DNA from: Lachnospiraceae bacterium
Lineage (GTDB): Bacteria; Bacillota; Clostridia; Lachnospirales; Lachnospiraceae
DNA: 42,964 bases
Assembly: GCA_028693705.1 (NCBI GenBank)
Contig: JAQUUX010000018.1
Location: 1-42,964, forward strand
Reading direction: 5' to 3'
Shown here: one piece after another, positions 15,139 through 23,697 of the stretch
Layout of the letters: each line of letters opens with the position of its first letter
Numbering within the stretch: the first letter of the stretch is position 1
Translations under genes and position numbers: made by a program
The notes under the pieces: generated by a model
Database searches by the model: none
Seen by the model: the letters and a program-made list of their open reading frames with translations, nothing else
What the model was told of the DNA's origin: nothing

Positions 15139-16176
15139 ATGAAGAAAAAGTTTTTGGCATTGGCAATGATGGGAATTATGGCAGTCACAATGATGACTGG
15201 ATGCGGCGCTGTTCAGACAGACAGCCAGGTTGCTGCTTCTGCAAGCGACTCAACTGCTGAAGCAGTTGAAGCTGCAGCAGGAAAAGATTTTTATACAGAG
15301 GATATTAAAATTGCATTTTTACCTAACGTAATCGGCGATTCTTGTGCAGCTGCATGGGCAGATGGAATGAAGGCTTACCTGGATACATTCAGCAATGTAA
15401 CATTTGATGTATATGATGGTGAAGCATCTGTTGATACAGAAGTGCAGATCATGGATGAACTTATTAACCAGTCATATGATGCTATTATTTTACAGGCAAC
15501 AGATGCAGCCGGTCTTGCAGCATCTGTAGATAAAGCTGAGGCAGCAGGAATTCCGGTTATTACATGTAACCTGGATGCAGATACAACACATACTGCACTC
15601 GTAGCCGGTGTTGATACAGAAGCTGGTGAAGCAATGGCTAATAGCATTGGCGAAAGTCTTGGCGGCGAAGGTAAAGTAGTTATTATTTCTGCTACACCGG
15701 GAGCAACAAAGGGCGAGAATATTGATGCAGGATTTAAAGCAGTTCTTAGCGAGAAATATCCAAACATTGAAATTTTAGATGAGCAGTCCGGTGAATGGTT
15801 AACTGAGAATGCTAACACCGTAATGAACGACTTCTTAACAAAGTATCCTGAAATTGATGCAGTTATGTGTCACAATGATGCAATGGCAGAAGGAGCAGCT
15901 GAAGCAGTTAAAGCAGCAGGTCGTTTAGAGCAGGTTCAGATCTGGGGCTGTGATGGCGAGTCAAAGATGCTTGACTATATTGAAGAAGGTCTTTGTACCG
16001 GTACTATTTATACAAACTGCCAGAGCCAGGGCGCTTCTTGTGCACAGATGGCTGTATTCGCAATCGAGTCCGGCATTACTGCAAAGAATTTAACAAGTAC
16101 ACCAGTAGTTAAAATGGCTCCTGTTATTGTAACAAAAGATAACCTTTCTGATATTACAGAAGACATGAGATGGTAA
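15139..16176 (+). CDS. Sugar ABC transporter substrate-binding lipoprotein (RbsB-type)
   Basis: This 345-residue lipoprotein has a signal peptide ending in the lipobox MTGC and a mature domain of the ribose-binding-type (Peripla_BP_4) family: IAFLPNVIGDSCAAAWADGMK, then VDTEVQIMDELINQSYDAIILQATDAAGL and WGCDGESKMLDY. It would bind a small sugar or sugar acid outside the membrane and deliver it to the downstream permeases. The ATG at 15139 is preferred over 15124 because the latter encodes only MGEEG ahead of the signal peptide. The Ala/Ser-rich linker after the Cys is typical. A stable hairpin follows in the 120-base gap to the permease gene. Confidence 0.93.
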   Translation: MKKKFLALAMMGIMAVTMMTGCGAVQTDSQVAASASDSTAEAVEAAAGKDFYTEDIKIAFLPNVIGDSCAAAWADGMKAYLDTFSNVTFDVYDGEASVDTEVQIMDELINQSYDAIILQATDAAGLAASVDKAEAAGIPVITCNLDADTTHTALVAGVDTEAGEAMANSIGESLGGEGKVVIISATPGATKGENIDAGFKAVLSEKYPNIEILDEQSGEWLTENANTVMNDFLTKYPEIDAVMCHNDAMAEGAAEAVKAAGRLEQVQIWGCDGESKMLDYIEEGLCTGTIYTNCQSQGASCAQMAVFAIESGITAKNLTSTPVVKMAPVIVTKDNLSDITEDMRW

Positions 16177-16197
16177 GTCAATACTGAAAGGATAATC

Positions 16198-16228
16198 ACT
16201 GCGTTGGGGGAGATTCCTTCAACGCAGT
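16198..16228 (+). terminator. Intercistronic hairpin (partial terminator or mRNA stabiliser)
   Basis: ACTGCGTTG (16198-16206) pairs with CAACGCAGT (16220-16228) and only a short T-tract follows. Hairpins here are usually seen after binding-protein genes, giving more binding protein than permease. Confidence 0.65.
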
Positions 16229-16296
16229 ATTTGACTATAGGTAAAGTAGTAACATGAAGAAATAATAAGAAATCGAAGCCTTTAGGAGGAAAACAT

Positions 16297-17304
16297 ATGA
16301 GACAGGAAAATATGCGGCGTATTATTTCAGTCGCTTCGCTGTTTTTAATGATGATGGTTTTTGGACTGACAAGTAGCTCTTTCTTTTCTATGAATAATAT
16401 GATGAGCATTTTGCGTGAATGTTCCATTAACGGAATTATTGCAATTGGGGTGGCGTTTGTCATAATCACTGCAGGAATTGATCTGTCAACAGGTGCTATT
16501 GTAGGTTTTACCAGCATGATGTGCGCAAATCTGCTTTACTACTATCAACTGCCTGCTACATTAATTTTTGTTATCGCAATTGCAATTGGTACATTTTGCG
16601 GTGTCTTAAATGGATATGTTGTAACAAGGCTTCGAGTTCCCGCTTTTATTGCAACATTATCCACACAGTATTTATTCCGTTCTCTGGTATTTGCATTTGC
16701 AATCAGAGAAGGCGGTGTAATTACTAATAAGAAAATAACAGATCCCGGTGTGTTGATTATGGGTGGAAGTATCGATGGTATTTATCTGGTAACAATTGCT
16801 TTTGTTGTACTTGCCATTGTAGGTCAGATCATTTTGAAAAAAACAAAATTGGGTACTTACATATATGCGACCGGATCCAACCAGAAGTCAGCTGAACTCT
16901 CAGGTATTAATGCTGGAAAAGTAAAATGGATTGTATTTATCATTACCGGATTTTTATGTGGTATTGCAGCTATTTTCGAAATCGGAAGAATCGGTAGTGT
17001 TACAACAGATCTTGGTACCGGACTGGAATTTGAAGTCATCGCAGCGGTTGTTATCGGTGGCTGTGCATTCTCCGGTGGCCGTGGAGATATTTTCGGAACA
17101 TTTATCGGTGCTATTTTTATGGCGGTTCTGCAAAATGGAATTTTAAAATACAATCTTCCTACAGCAGCACAGCTGGTTATCAAAGGAATTGTTATTGTAG
17201 TTATGATCATCTTTGATTCAGTTTACAACAATATAATGCAAAAACGTATTTTGCAAAAAGCACGTGAACTGGATGAAGCAGCACAAGCAGAGGAGGTGGC
17301 TTAA
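16297..17304 (+). CDS. Sugar ABC transporter permease 1 (RbsC-type)
   Basis: This 335-residue inner-membrane protein belongs to the branched-chain/ribose permease family (BPD_transp_2). It has about eight to ten hydrophobic segments, including GIIAIGVAFVIITAGIDLSTGAIVGF near residue 47 (the conserved GxDLS motif), and the conserved loop YIYATGSNQKSAELSGINAGKVKW and GRGDIFGTFIGA. GGAGG precedes its ATG. It overlaps the start of the ATPase gene by position (adjacent) and probably pairs with the second permease at 18809 to form a heterodimeric channel. Confidence 0.94.
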   Translation: MRQENMRRIISVASLFLMMMVFGLTSSSFFSMNNMMSILRECSINGIIAIGVAFVIITAGIDLSTGAIVGFTSMMCANLLYYYQLPATLIFVIAIAIGTFCGVLNGYVVTRLRVPAFIATLSTQYLFRSLVFAFAIREGGVITNKKITDPGVLIMGGSIDGIYLVTIAFVVLAIVGQIILKKTKLGTYIYATGSNQKSAELSGINAGKVKWIVFIITGFLCGIAAIFEIGRIGSVTTDLGTGLEFEVIAAVVIGGCAFSGGRGDIFGTFIGAIFMAVLQNGILKYNLPTAAQLVIKGIVIVVMIIFDSVYNNIMQKRILQKARELDEAAQAEEVA

Positions 17305-18819
17305 ATGAGTGAATTACTGGAAATGAAAGGAATTCAAAAATCTTTTAATGACTCACCTGTTCTGAAAGATGTGGAATTTACGGTAAAACAGGGAGAAGTA
17401 CATGCTCTGATGGGTGAAAATGGTGCCGGCAAATCTACACTGATTAAGATTCTGACAGGTATCTATCCAAAAGACGGAGGCCAGATTTTCTGGGAGGGTA
17501 AGGCTGTAGATATCAATAGCAGATCAGATGCTTCCAAACTTGGAATCGGCGTAATTTATCAGGAACTGAGTTTGATACCTACACTGACAGTAGCGCAGAA
17601 TATTATGTTGGGAAAAGAAAAGGCTATAAAAGGAATTCTGCAGTCTAATAAGATGAAATTAGATGTGGAAGAATTAATCCAAAAATATAATTTCCGCATT
17701 AAGGCAGATGCTGTTGTGGAAACACTCACCATTGCAGAGCGTCAGGTAGTAGAAATCTTAAAGGCACTTAGCGAAAATTCCAAGCTGATCATTATGGATG
17801 AGCCAACGGCATCCCTTAGTGCAAAAGAATCAGAGTCCTTGTTTGGTATTATTGAACAGTTAAAACAACAGGGAGTCAGCATTATTTATATTTCTCATCG
17901 TCTCGAAGAGGTATATAGATTATCTGACAGATTGACAGTACTGCGTGATGGAGTTCGTGTTGCTGTTCTTGAGAAAGAAGAGATCATTCCGGAAGATGTT
18001 ATCAGACTGATGATCGGAAAAGACCTGAGTGAAGCTACAGCTTCTAACAATCTTCGGGTTTCTGATAAAAGAGTATTGTTAAAAGTTAAAAATCTGAAAC
18101 GTAAAGGTGTATTCAAGAATATAAGTTTTGAAATCCATGAAGGTGAAATTGTAGGTTTTGCCGGATTGATCGGAGCTGGAAGAACAGAAGTAATGCGTTG
18201 TATTTATGGTGCAGATCCATATGACAGCGGGGAGATTCTTTTTGAAGATAAACCGGTATCAAAAACGATCAGCAAAAATATCAAAGCCGGTTTCGGACTG
18301 GTCCCTGAAGATCGAAGAAATCAGGGATTTACACCACTTCTTTCTATTGAAAAGAATATTGCACTGACAAATTATGATACAATTGCAAGCCATGGCATTG
18401 TAAACCGTGCAAAAGAAAAAGAATACGGTAATACCATGGTAGAGAAATTAAATATCAAACCCGGCAATTCCCAGATACCGGTTGGCAATCTTTCCGGTGG
18501 TAATCAGCAGAAGGCAGTATTGGGAAAATGGCTGAGCAGAGATTTGAAATTATTGATCATAGATGAACCAACGGCCGGAATTGATATTGGTGCCAAAGAT
18601 GAAATCTATAAGATTATAGAAAATCTTGCAGAAAACGGTACGGCAGTTATCATGGTATCTTCCGACCTTCAGGAATTGCTTAGAGTTTCTCAGAGAGTCA
18701 TTGTAATGCGTAAAGGTGAAATATGCGCAGAATTCTCAGAAGGCAGAATCACACAGGAACACATACTTATGGCAGAATCCGGTATTCTGACAAAAGGAGG
18801 CAATGAAGATGAAAAATAA
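17305..18819 (+). CDS. Sugar ABC transporter ATPase (RbsA-type, two ABC domains)
   Basis: This 504-residue protein has two fused ABC domains. The first has Walker A GENGAGKST and Walker B LIIMDEPTASLS. The second has the degenerate Walker A GLIGAGRTE usual for RbsA, with the signature LSGGNQQKAVLGKWL and Walker B LLIIDEPTAGID. It drives import through the two permeases. GAGGTGG precedes the ATG, and the start codon follows the permease stop directly. Confidence 0.97.
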   Translation: MSELLEMKGIQKSFNDSPVLKDVEFTVKQGEVHALMGENGAGKSTLIKILTGIYPKDGGQIFWEGKAVDINSRSDASKLGIGVIYQELSLIPTLTVAQNIMLGKEKAIKGILQSNKMKLDVEELIQKYNFRIKADAVVETLTIAERQVVEILKALSENSKLIIMDEPTASLSAKESESLFGIIEQLKQQGVSIIYISHRLEEVYRLSDRLTVLRDGVRVAVLEKEEIIPEDVIRLMIGKDLSEATASNNLRVSDKRVLLKVKNLKRKGVFKNISFEIHEGEIVGFAGLIGAGRTEVMRCIYGADPYDSGEILFEDKPVSKTISKNIKAGFGLVPEDRRNQGFTPLLSIEKNIALTNYDTIASHGIVNRAKEKEYGNTMVEKLNIKPGNSQIPVGNLSGGNQQKAVLGKWLSRDLKLLIIDEPTAGIDIGAKDEIYKIIENLAENGTAVIMVSSDLQELLRVSQRVIVMRKGEICAEFSEGRITQEHILMAESGILTKGGNEDEK

Positions 18820-19825
18820 TAATTTAAATATAAAAACAATCTTTAATAAATCACAGAAACTGTGGATCCTGGTAGTGGTAATGATTATTCTGACTGTTTT
18901 GCAGCCGGGAGTATTCCTGACATTTGCAAATATGAAGAGCATACTCTTATCTATTTCCATTTATGGCATTATGGTTTGTGGCACGATTTTTCCTATTTTG
19001 CTGGGTGGTATTGATTTATCTGTTGGTGCAGTTGCAGCAGCAGCCGGGGCATTTACGGTAGTTCAGATTGTAAACAGCGGATATACCAATCAGGGAGTTA
19101 TTATCGGTGTATGCGGCGGTTTATTACTGGGTATTATCGTAGGTCTTGTACATGGTGTTATTGTTACCAGATTTAATGTTCCTCCATTCCTGATCACACT
19201 GGCAACGCAGAATATTGTGTACGGTGTTGCACAGCTTCTGACAGGAAACAATGTTATTGCCTGTATGGAGCCAAAGTTATTTGCGTTCCTTGGAGGAGAG
19301 AGAGTATTAGGCGTTCCTTTCTCTGTTTGGATCATGATTTTTATGGCATTGATTTCATATGTATTATTGAATAAAACAGTATTTGGCAGAAGCATTTATG
19401 CAGTTGGTGGCAACGCAGAAGCCTGCTTCTTATCAGGTATTAAAAGTAAGACTATTATTGTTTTGGCCTATGTGGCATCTGGATTTACAGCAGCCATGGC
19501 AGGTATTGTATTGGCCAGTATGAACCGTCAGGCAATTGCCAAGGCAGCTCAGGGTTACGATAACTTTGTATTGACTGCATTAGTAGTTGGCGGTGCATCT
19601 TTGATGGGTGGTGAAGGAACGATTACCGGAGCCATCTGGGGAGCATTCCTGGTAGGTGTTATTTCAAATGGTTTACGTCTTCTGGGTGTGGCATCTGATT
19701 ATCATGGCATTATTAAATGTATCGTTATTATTGCGGCTGTTGCATTGGATGCAAATATCAGATACAAGAAGAGTGGACTGCAGAAGAAATCTCTTTTCTT
19801 TAAAAAGAATAAGGCACAGGCTTAG
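18809..19825 (+). CDS. Sugar ABC transporter permease 2 (RbsC-type)
   Basis: This 338-residue permease (MKNNNLNIKTIFN) is of the same family as the first one, with LGGIDLSVGAVAAAAG carrying the conserved GxDLS motif, YAVGGNAEACFLSGIKSK, and GGEGTITGAIWGAFLVG. The ATG at 18809 is chosen because AGGAGG (18795-18800) lies 8 bases before it; the alternative ATG at 18803 is too close. It overlaps the end of the ATPase gene. Systems with two different permeases around one two-domain ATPase include the galactofuranose importer of Enterobacteria. Confidence 0.94.
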   Translation: MKNNNLNIKTIFNKSQKLWILVVVMIILTVLQPGVFLTFANMKSILLSISIYGIMVCGTIFPILLGGIDLSVGAVAAAAGAFTVVQIVNSGYTNQGVIIGVCGGLLLGIIVGLVHGVIVTRFNVPPFLITLATQNIVYGVAQLLTGNNVIACMEPKLFAFLGGERVLGVPFSVWIMIFMALISYVLLNKTVFGRSIYAVGGNAEACFLSGIKSKTIIVLAYVASGFTAAMAGIVLASMNRQAIAKAAQGYDNFVLTALVVGGASLMGGEGTITGAIWGAFLVGVISNGLRLLGVASDYHGIIKCIVIIAAVALDANIRYKKSGLQKKSLFFKKNKAQA

Positions 19826-19840
19826 CAGGAGGCAGCTATT

Positions 19841-20761
19841 ATGCGAATGATTGATACTCATGTGCACATATTTCCAAAATTGCAGGGATTTCATGGAAAA
19901 GGAGAGCTGGTGCCTATTGGCAACGGAAAAGGCCGATGGGCAACCGGAGAAGTGGTGAATATGATACCCTCTGAACTGGGTACAGATTCCTTTACCATGG
20001 ACAGCTGTCACGAATTTTTACAAAAGAATGGTGTAGATAAAGCAGTTCTGCTTCAGGGAAATTTTTATGGATTTCAAAACGAGTATATAGCCGAAGCCGT
20101 AAAGAAGTATCCTGACATGTTTGTAGGGGCAGGGATCTTTGATCCATTAAGCCCCTATGCAGATATGATTTATGAACGACTGACAAAAGAACTGAACTAT
20201 AAGGTTTTGAAGTTTGAATGCAGTTCAGGATGCGGCTTGATGACATATCACCATCCATTTGCGCTTGATCAGGTCTTTGATCATGTTGTTTCTAATTGCA
20301 GGAAGAATGGTCAGGTAATTGCACTGGATATAGGCAGTCCCGGTATGGCAAGTTTCCAGCCAGAAGCAGTGAGCAGGTTGGCCGATACCTATCCGGAAGT
20401 GAAAATTGTAGTTTGCCATCTTCTGGCACCGTCTACCAAAGATGAAGCTATTTTAGAGCAGTCTTTAAAAGTGCTGAAAAAGAATAATATATATTTTGAT
20501 CTGGCGGCACTTCCATTTAATGTAAAACCGGATGTTTATCCATACCCTACAGCACTACGCTATATAAAAATGGCCAAGGATATTGTGGGGGCCGATCATC
20601 TGATGTGGGGAACGGATCTTCCTTCCGTCATGTGCTACGATACGTATACACATCTTAAGGATTTCCTGGAGCAGTGTCCTGGTTTTTCACAGGAAGAACT
20701 GGAGTCTGTTTATTATAAGACGGCACTGGAGGTGTATCCTTTTGACGAAAGAAAAGCATGA
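19841..20761 (+). CDS. Amidohydrolase-family metal-dependent hydrolase (lactonase candidate)
   Basis: This 306-residue cytoplasmic TIM-barrel protein belongs to the amidohydrolase_2 family (COG2159). The metal-binding start DTHVH is at residues 5-9, a His-rich segment lies near residue 133 (MTYHHPFALDQ), CHLLAP lies in the middle and WGTDLPSVMCYD provides the late Asp. This family contains sugar-lactone hydrolases and decarboxylases, so opening of an aldonolactone is a plausible job in this operon. That is inference from context. AGGAGG precedes the ATG. The following MFS gene begins inside its 3' end. Confidence 0.8.
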   Translation: MRMIDTHVHIFPKLQGFHGKGELVPIGNGKGRWATGEVVNMIPSELGTDSFTMDSCHEFLQKNGVDKAVLLQGNFYGFQNEYIAEAVKKYPDMFVGAGIFDPLSPYADMIYERLTKELNYKVLKFECSSGCGLMTYHHPFALDQVFDHVVSNCRKNGQVIALDIGSPGMASFQPEAVSRLADTYPEVKIVVCHLLAPSTKDEAILEQSLKVLKKNNIYFDLAALPFNVKPDVYPYPTALRYIKMAKDIVGADHLMWGTDLPSVMCYDTYTHLKDFLEQCPGFSQEELESVYYKTALEVYPFDERKA

Positions 20762-21905
20762 CAGAAAAAGGCTGTTACTCATCATTGTATGCTTCTTCTG
20801 GTTTATGCAATATGTATATATTCCATATCAGACAACTTATCTGCTGTCCATAGGCACGTCCTATGGAGTGGCAGGTCTGGTAGTTGGTGCATATGGTTTT
20901 GTACAAATATTTTTGAGAATTCCTGTGGGGATTCTGGCGGATAACTATGGAAAGCATAAAAAGATTATAGCTGCAGGTATTTTGTGTGTAGGCTTTGCCT
21001 GTTTGATCAGGGTATTGATGCCAACTGCTACAGGGTTTTTTATTGCAAATCTTTTTTCGGGTTTGGGTGCATCTACCTGGATTTCTTTTATGGTTCTGTT
21101 TATGAGCTATTATGGAGACGATCAGATACATACAGCTACCGGAGTGGTACTGGCAGCTAATAATACCGGGGTACTTTTAGGATTCATATTCAGCTCCATG
21201 CTTTATACCAAACTGGGTATGCGACATATCTGTGCATTCAGCGTAGGTGTTGCATTAGTATGCAGTATCCTTGTCACAAGGGTTATGGATAACAATACCA
21301 AGGCTGAAGCTGTTCAGGATGTAAAGGTCACAGGAAAATTCAGATATGATAAATTACTTTTCTTTTCATTTCTGGCATTGATCCAGCAAGGTATACAGAT
21401 GGCAACATGTATGTCATTTACAATATCAAGGGCTGGAGAACTGGGAGCAAATGATTTGCAAACCGGTATTACTACTATAATATATATTGTTTTTGCTGTT
21501 ATTTTTGCAAGGCTCTCAGGCACCGCATTTTTTACAAAGATTGGAAACAAAAAAATGATATTCGGGGGCATGGTGGCACAGTTGCTGTACTGTATTCTGG
21601 TTCCTAATATGAAAAGTTTTTATGGAATTTACGGTTGCCAGATATTAGCTGCTGTTGCTATGGGATTTTTGTTTACTTCATTAACAGCAGAAAGTCTGGA
21701 TGGAGTTCCGAGAAACAAAAGATCGACAGCACAGGGTATCTTTCAGGCAATTTACGCAGTGGGAATGACTGTATTTCCGATTGTAACAGGTTCCTTATTG
21801 AAAAATTATGGTATAAAGTGCGCATATTATTTTATGGGGAGTTGCATTGTAATCGGATTATGTGCTGTAACATTTTATTATTATAGAAAGAAGGTTTGTC
21901 ATTGA
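20742..21905 (+). CDS. MFS transporter
   Basis: This 387-residue membrane protein has about 12 hydrophobic segments and MFS signatures (GILADNYGKHKK after the second or third helix; RSTAQGIFQAIYAVGMT later). The start is a TTG at 20742, because GGAGG (20728-20732) lies 9 bases upstream and the frame overlaps the amidohydrolase end by 20 bases. The ATG at 20759 lies in a different frame. It may import or export a sugar acid or lactone alongside the ABC system. The substrate cannot be read from the sequence. Confidence 0.88.
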   Translation: MTKEKHDRKRLLLIIVCFFWFMQYVYIPYQTTYLLSIGTSYGVAGLVVGAYGFVQIFLRIPVGILADNYGKHKKIIAAGILCVGFACLIRVLMPTATGFFIANLFSGLGASTWISFMVLFMSYYGDDQIHTATGVVLAANNTGVLLGFIFSSMLYTKLGMRHICAFSVGVALVCSILVTRVMDNNTKAEAVQDVKVTGKFRYDKLLFFSFLALIQQGIQMATCMSFTISRAGELGANDLQTGITTIIYIVFAVIFARLSGTAFFTKIGNKKMIFGGMVAQLLYCILVPNMKSFYGIYGCQILAAVAMGFLFTSLTAESLDGVPRNKRSTAQGIFQAIYAVGMTVFPIVTGSLLKNYGIKCAYYFMGSCIVIGLCAVTFYYYRKKVCH

Positions 21906-22693
21906 ATTTTTTAAAGAGGATTTCTGAGTGCCATCCTAAAACAGGTGAGTTAGCATTATTTTGGTTAGGACAGGCTGGTTTTCTGATCAAGAACAGTAAG
22001 GACGAACTTCTGGCAATTGATCCATATTTATCTAATGCAGTGGAACGAATCTGTGGATTGAAGAGAATGATGATGCCGGTTATGGAGCAGGAAGAACTGA
22101 ATCCGGATTATCTGGTTATTTCTCATCACGATGAAGATCATTTGGACATGGACATTATTCCGGATGTATTGAAGCGAAATCCTGCAACTATACTATATGG
22201 ACCTGCAACTGTATGCAACAAATGTAAAGAAGCTAATATTTTAAAAGATCAGGTATGCCAATTTGATAAAGGTTGCCAATATGATCTGGGGGGTTACAAG
22301 ATAGAAGCTGTTTTTGCGGATCATGGTGATCATGCACCGGATGCAATTGGTATGCTGATCGAAACAGAAGGACATATGCTTTATTTTTCAGGGGATACTT
22401 CTTTCCAGGTTGATAGAATGGCATATGCAGCCCAAAAGGATATCGATATTTTAGTGATTCCTATAAATGGCGAGTATGGAAACATGAACTCTACAGAAGG
22501 TGTGGAACTGGTCAATCTTGTCAAACCCAAACTTGTTATACCATCTCATTTTTGGACTTTTATACGTCATGGTTCTAATCCATATCTATTTGACCGGGAG
22601 ATGCGAATAGAGGCGTCGTCCGTTCCTTTTTACTTTATGTGTCAGGGAGAGCGAATCCTGTGGGATGGAGATATTGTTAGTGCAGTATATTAA
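21902..22693 (+). CDS. UlaG-like metallo-beta-lactamase-fold hydrolase
   Basis: This protein of about 263 residues resembles the UlaG family (ascorbate-6-phosphate lactonase type): LALFWLGQAGFLIKNS, then ISHHDEDHLD (the HxHxDH-type metal motif), LYGPATVCN, VFADHGDHAPDAIGMLIETEGHMLYFSGDTSF and NGEYGNMNSTEGVELVNLVKPKLVIPSHFW. The TTG at 21902 is chosen because AAAGAAGG sits 7 bases upstream and it forms the overlap TTGA with the MFS stop; a TTG at 21896 is possible. It could open a lactone or cleave a phosphorylated derivative. It ends the module-1 transport operon. Confidence 0.82.
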   Translation: MNFLKRISECHPKTGELALFWLGQAGFLIKNSKDELLAIDPYLSNAVERICGLKRMMMPVMEQEELNPDYLVISHHDEDHLDMDIIPDVLKRNPATILYGPATVCNKCKEANILKDQVCQFDKGCQYDLGGYKIEAVFADHGDHAPDAIGMLIETEGHMLYFSGDTSFQVDRMAYAAQKDIDILVIPINGEYGNMNSTEGVELVNLVKPKLVIPSHFWTFIRHGSNPYLFDREMRIEASSVPFYFMCQGERILWDGDIVSAVY

Positions 22694-22802
22694 ATGTTTA
22701 AAGACGGTTTTTATATAGAAAAGGTGTCGTCGGAAAGTATCTTTTCATTTCTGTATAAAAAAGCATACAATTAAAGAAAAAAACGTAAAACATAAATATA
22801 AG

Positions 22803-22831
22803 TTGCATTTTAAGACAAAATTTGGTATTAT
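22803..22831 (+). promoter_or_regulatory. Promoter of the second GntR gene
   Basis: TTGCAT (22803-22808) and TATTAT (22826-22831) are separated by 17 bases, about 45 bases before the ATG. Confidence 0.6.
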
Positions 22832-22875
22832 ATAGAACAGATTGTTAATAAATAATCAATGTATTCGGAGGCATC

Positions 22876-23544
22876 ATGAGTAAGAGTAATTTAAAAGATA
22901 AAGCTTATTCTTTTATAAAAGAGAAGATAGTGAATTGTGAATATATGCCGAATCAATTTCTGATTGAATCAGATATTATGGAAATGGTTGGAGCCAGCAG
23001 GACACCAATCAGAGAAGCTCTGAATAAATTGGAACAGGAAGGTCTGGTTAAGATTTTACCAAAGAGAGGTGTTATTGTCAGTGATATTACAATGGCATCT
23101 GTGAATGAGATATTTGAAGTCAGACTTCTGATTGAGCCTTATATGATCAGAACGTATGGAGAAAACATTCCCAGCCGAATTATACAGGAACAGTTAGATA
23201 TTGCAGTAAACAGTGGCCATCATATCTACAGTGCACAGGGATACACAGATGATAATGCATTACACGAGTTATTTATTAATGCAAGTGGTAATGAATATAT
23301 GATCAATATGATGAAACAGATCTATACACAAAATCATCGTCTGAGAATCATTTCCGGCATGAAAAGAGAGAGCAGAGCACAGGAAACCAAAGACGAACAC
23401 CAGAAGATACTGGGAGCTTTGTTGAAGAAAGATTACGATGAAGCCGCAAAATGTATGTATGAACATCTTTCCAATGCAAAGTTTGCAGCAGTGGAAGCAA
23501 TGATGTCCATGAAAATGATGTCCGTTAATAATCAAATGAAGTAA
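22876..23544 (+). CDS. FCD-type GntR regulator, module 2
   Basis: This 222-residue protein has an N-terminal GntR winged helix (AYSFIKEKIVNCEYMPNQFLIESDIMEMVGASRTPIREALNKLEQEGLVKILPKRGVIV) and an FCD ligand domain (EIFEVRLLIEPYMIRTYG; metal-type His residues in ALHELFINASGN, DEHQKILG and YEHLSNAK). It is a probable repressor that responds to a sugar acid. It sits between the two transport modules, and the shared TTGTATACATCA word before both operons (15018, 23646) makes it a candidate for their common regulator. GGAGG precedes the ATG. A strong terminator follows. Confidence 0.92.
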   Translation: MSKSNLKDKAYSFIKEKIVNCEYMPNQFLIESDIMEMVGASRTPIREALNKLEQEGLVKILPKRGVIVSDITMASVNEIFEVRLLIEPYMIRTYGENIPSRIIQEQLDIAVNSGHHIYSAQGYTDDNALHELFINASGNEYMINMMKQIYTQNHRLRIISGMKRESRAQETKDEHQKILGALLKKDYDEAAKCMYEHLSNAKFAAVEAMMSMKMMSVNNQMK

Positions 23545-23570
23545 AAATTATTCTATAGTGAAAATACACA

Positions 23571-23617
23571 AAAAATGAGTCAATATTCTGGCATAATGAA
23601 TATTGACTCATTTTTTA
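23571..23617 (+). terminator. Terminator of the GntR gene, overlapping the next promoter
   Basis: AAAATGAGTCAATATT (23572-23587) pairs with AATATTGACTCATTTT (23599-23614), with an 11-base loop and a T-run. The right arm contains the -35 element (TTGACT, 23603-23608) of the module-2 promoter. Confidence 0.85.
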
Positions 23618-23631
23618 TACCCGTGTAATAT
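23603..23631 (+). promoter_or_regulatory. Promoter of the module-2 dehydrogenase-TRAP operon
   Basis: TTGACT (23603-23608) and TAATAT (23626-23631) with a 17-base spacer. The -35 lies in the descending arm of the upstream terminator, and the operator-like word is about 10 bases after the expected start. Confidence 0.65.
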
Positions 23632-23645
23632 ATCTTATAGATACT

Positions 23646-23657
23646 TGATGTATACAA
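23646..23657. promoter_or_regulatory. FCD-GntR operator-like site, copy 2
   Basis: TGATGTATACAA (23646-23657) is the exact reverse complement of TTGTATACATCA at 15018-15029, again around GTATAC. It lies between the predicted start and the ribosome binding site. Confidence 0.65.
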
Positions 23658-23697
23658 CACATATGCATAATAAATATCGACAAGGAAGGAGCATAAA

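Noticed and set aside
20759-20800. ATG at 20759 as the start of the MFS gene
   Set aside because: It is not in the MFS frame; the TTG at 20742 has a good ribosome binding site.
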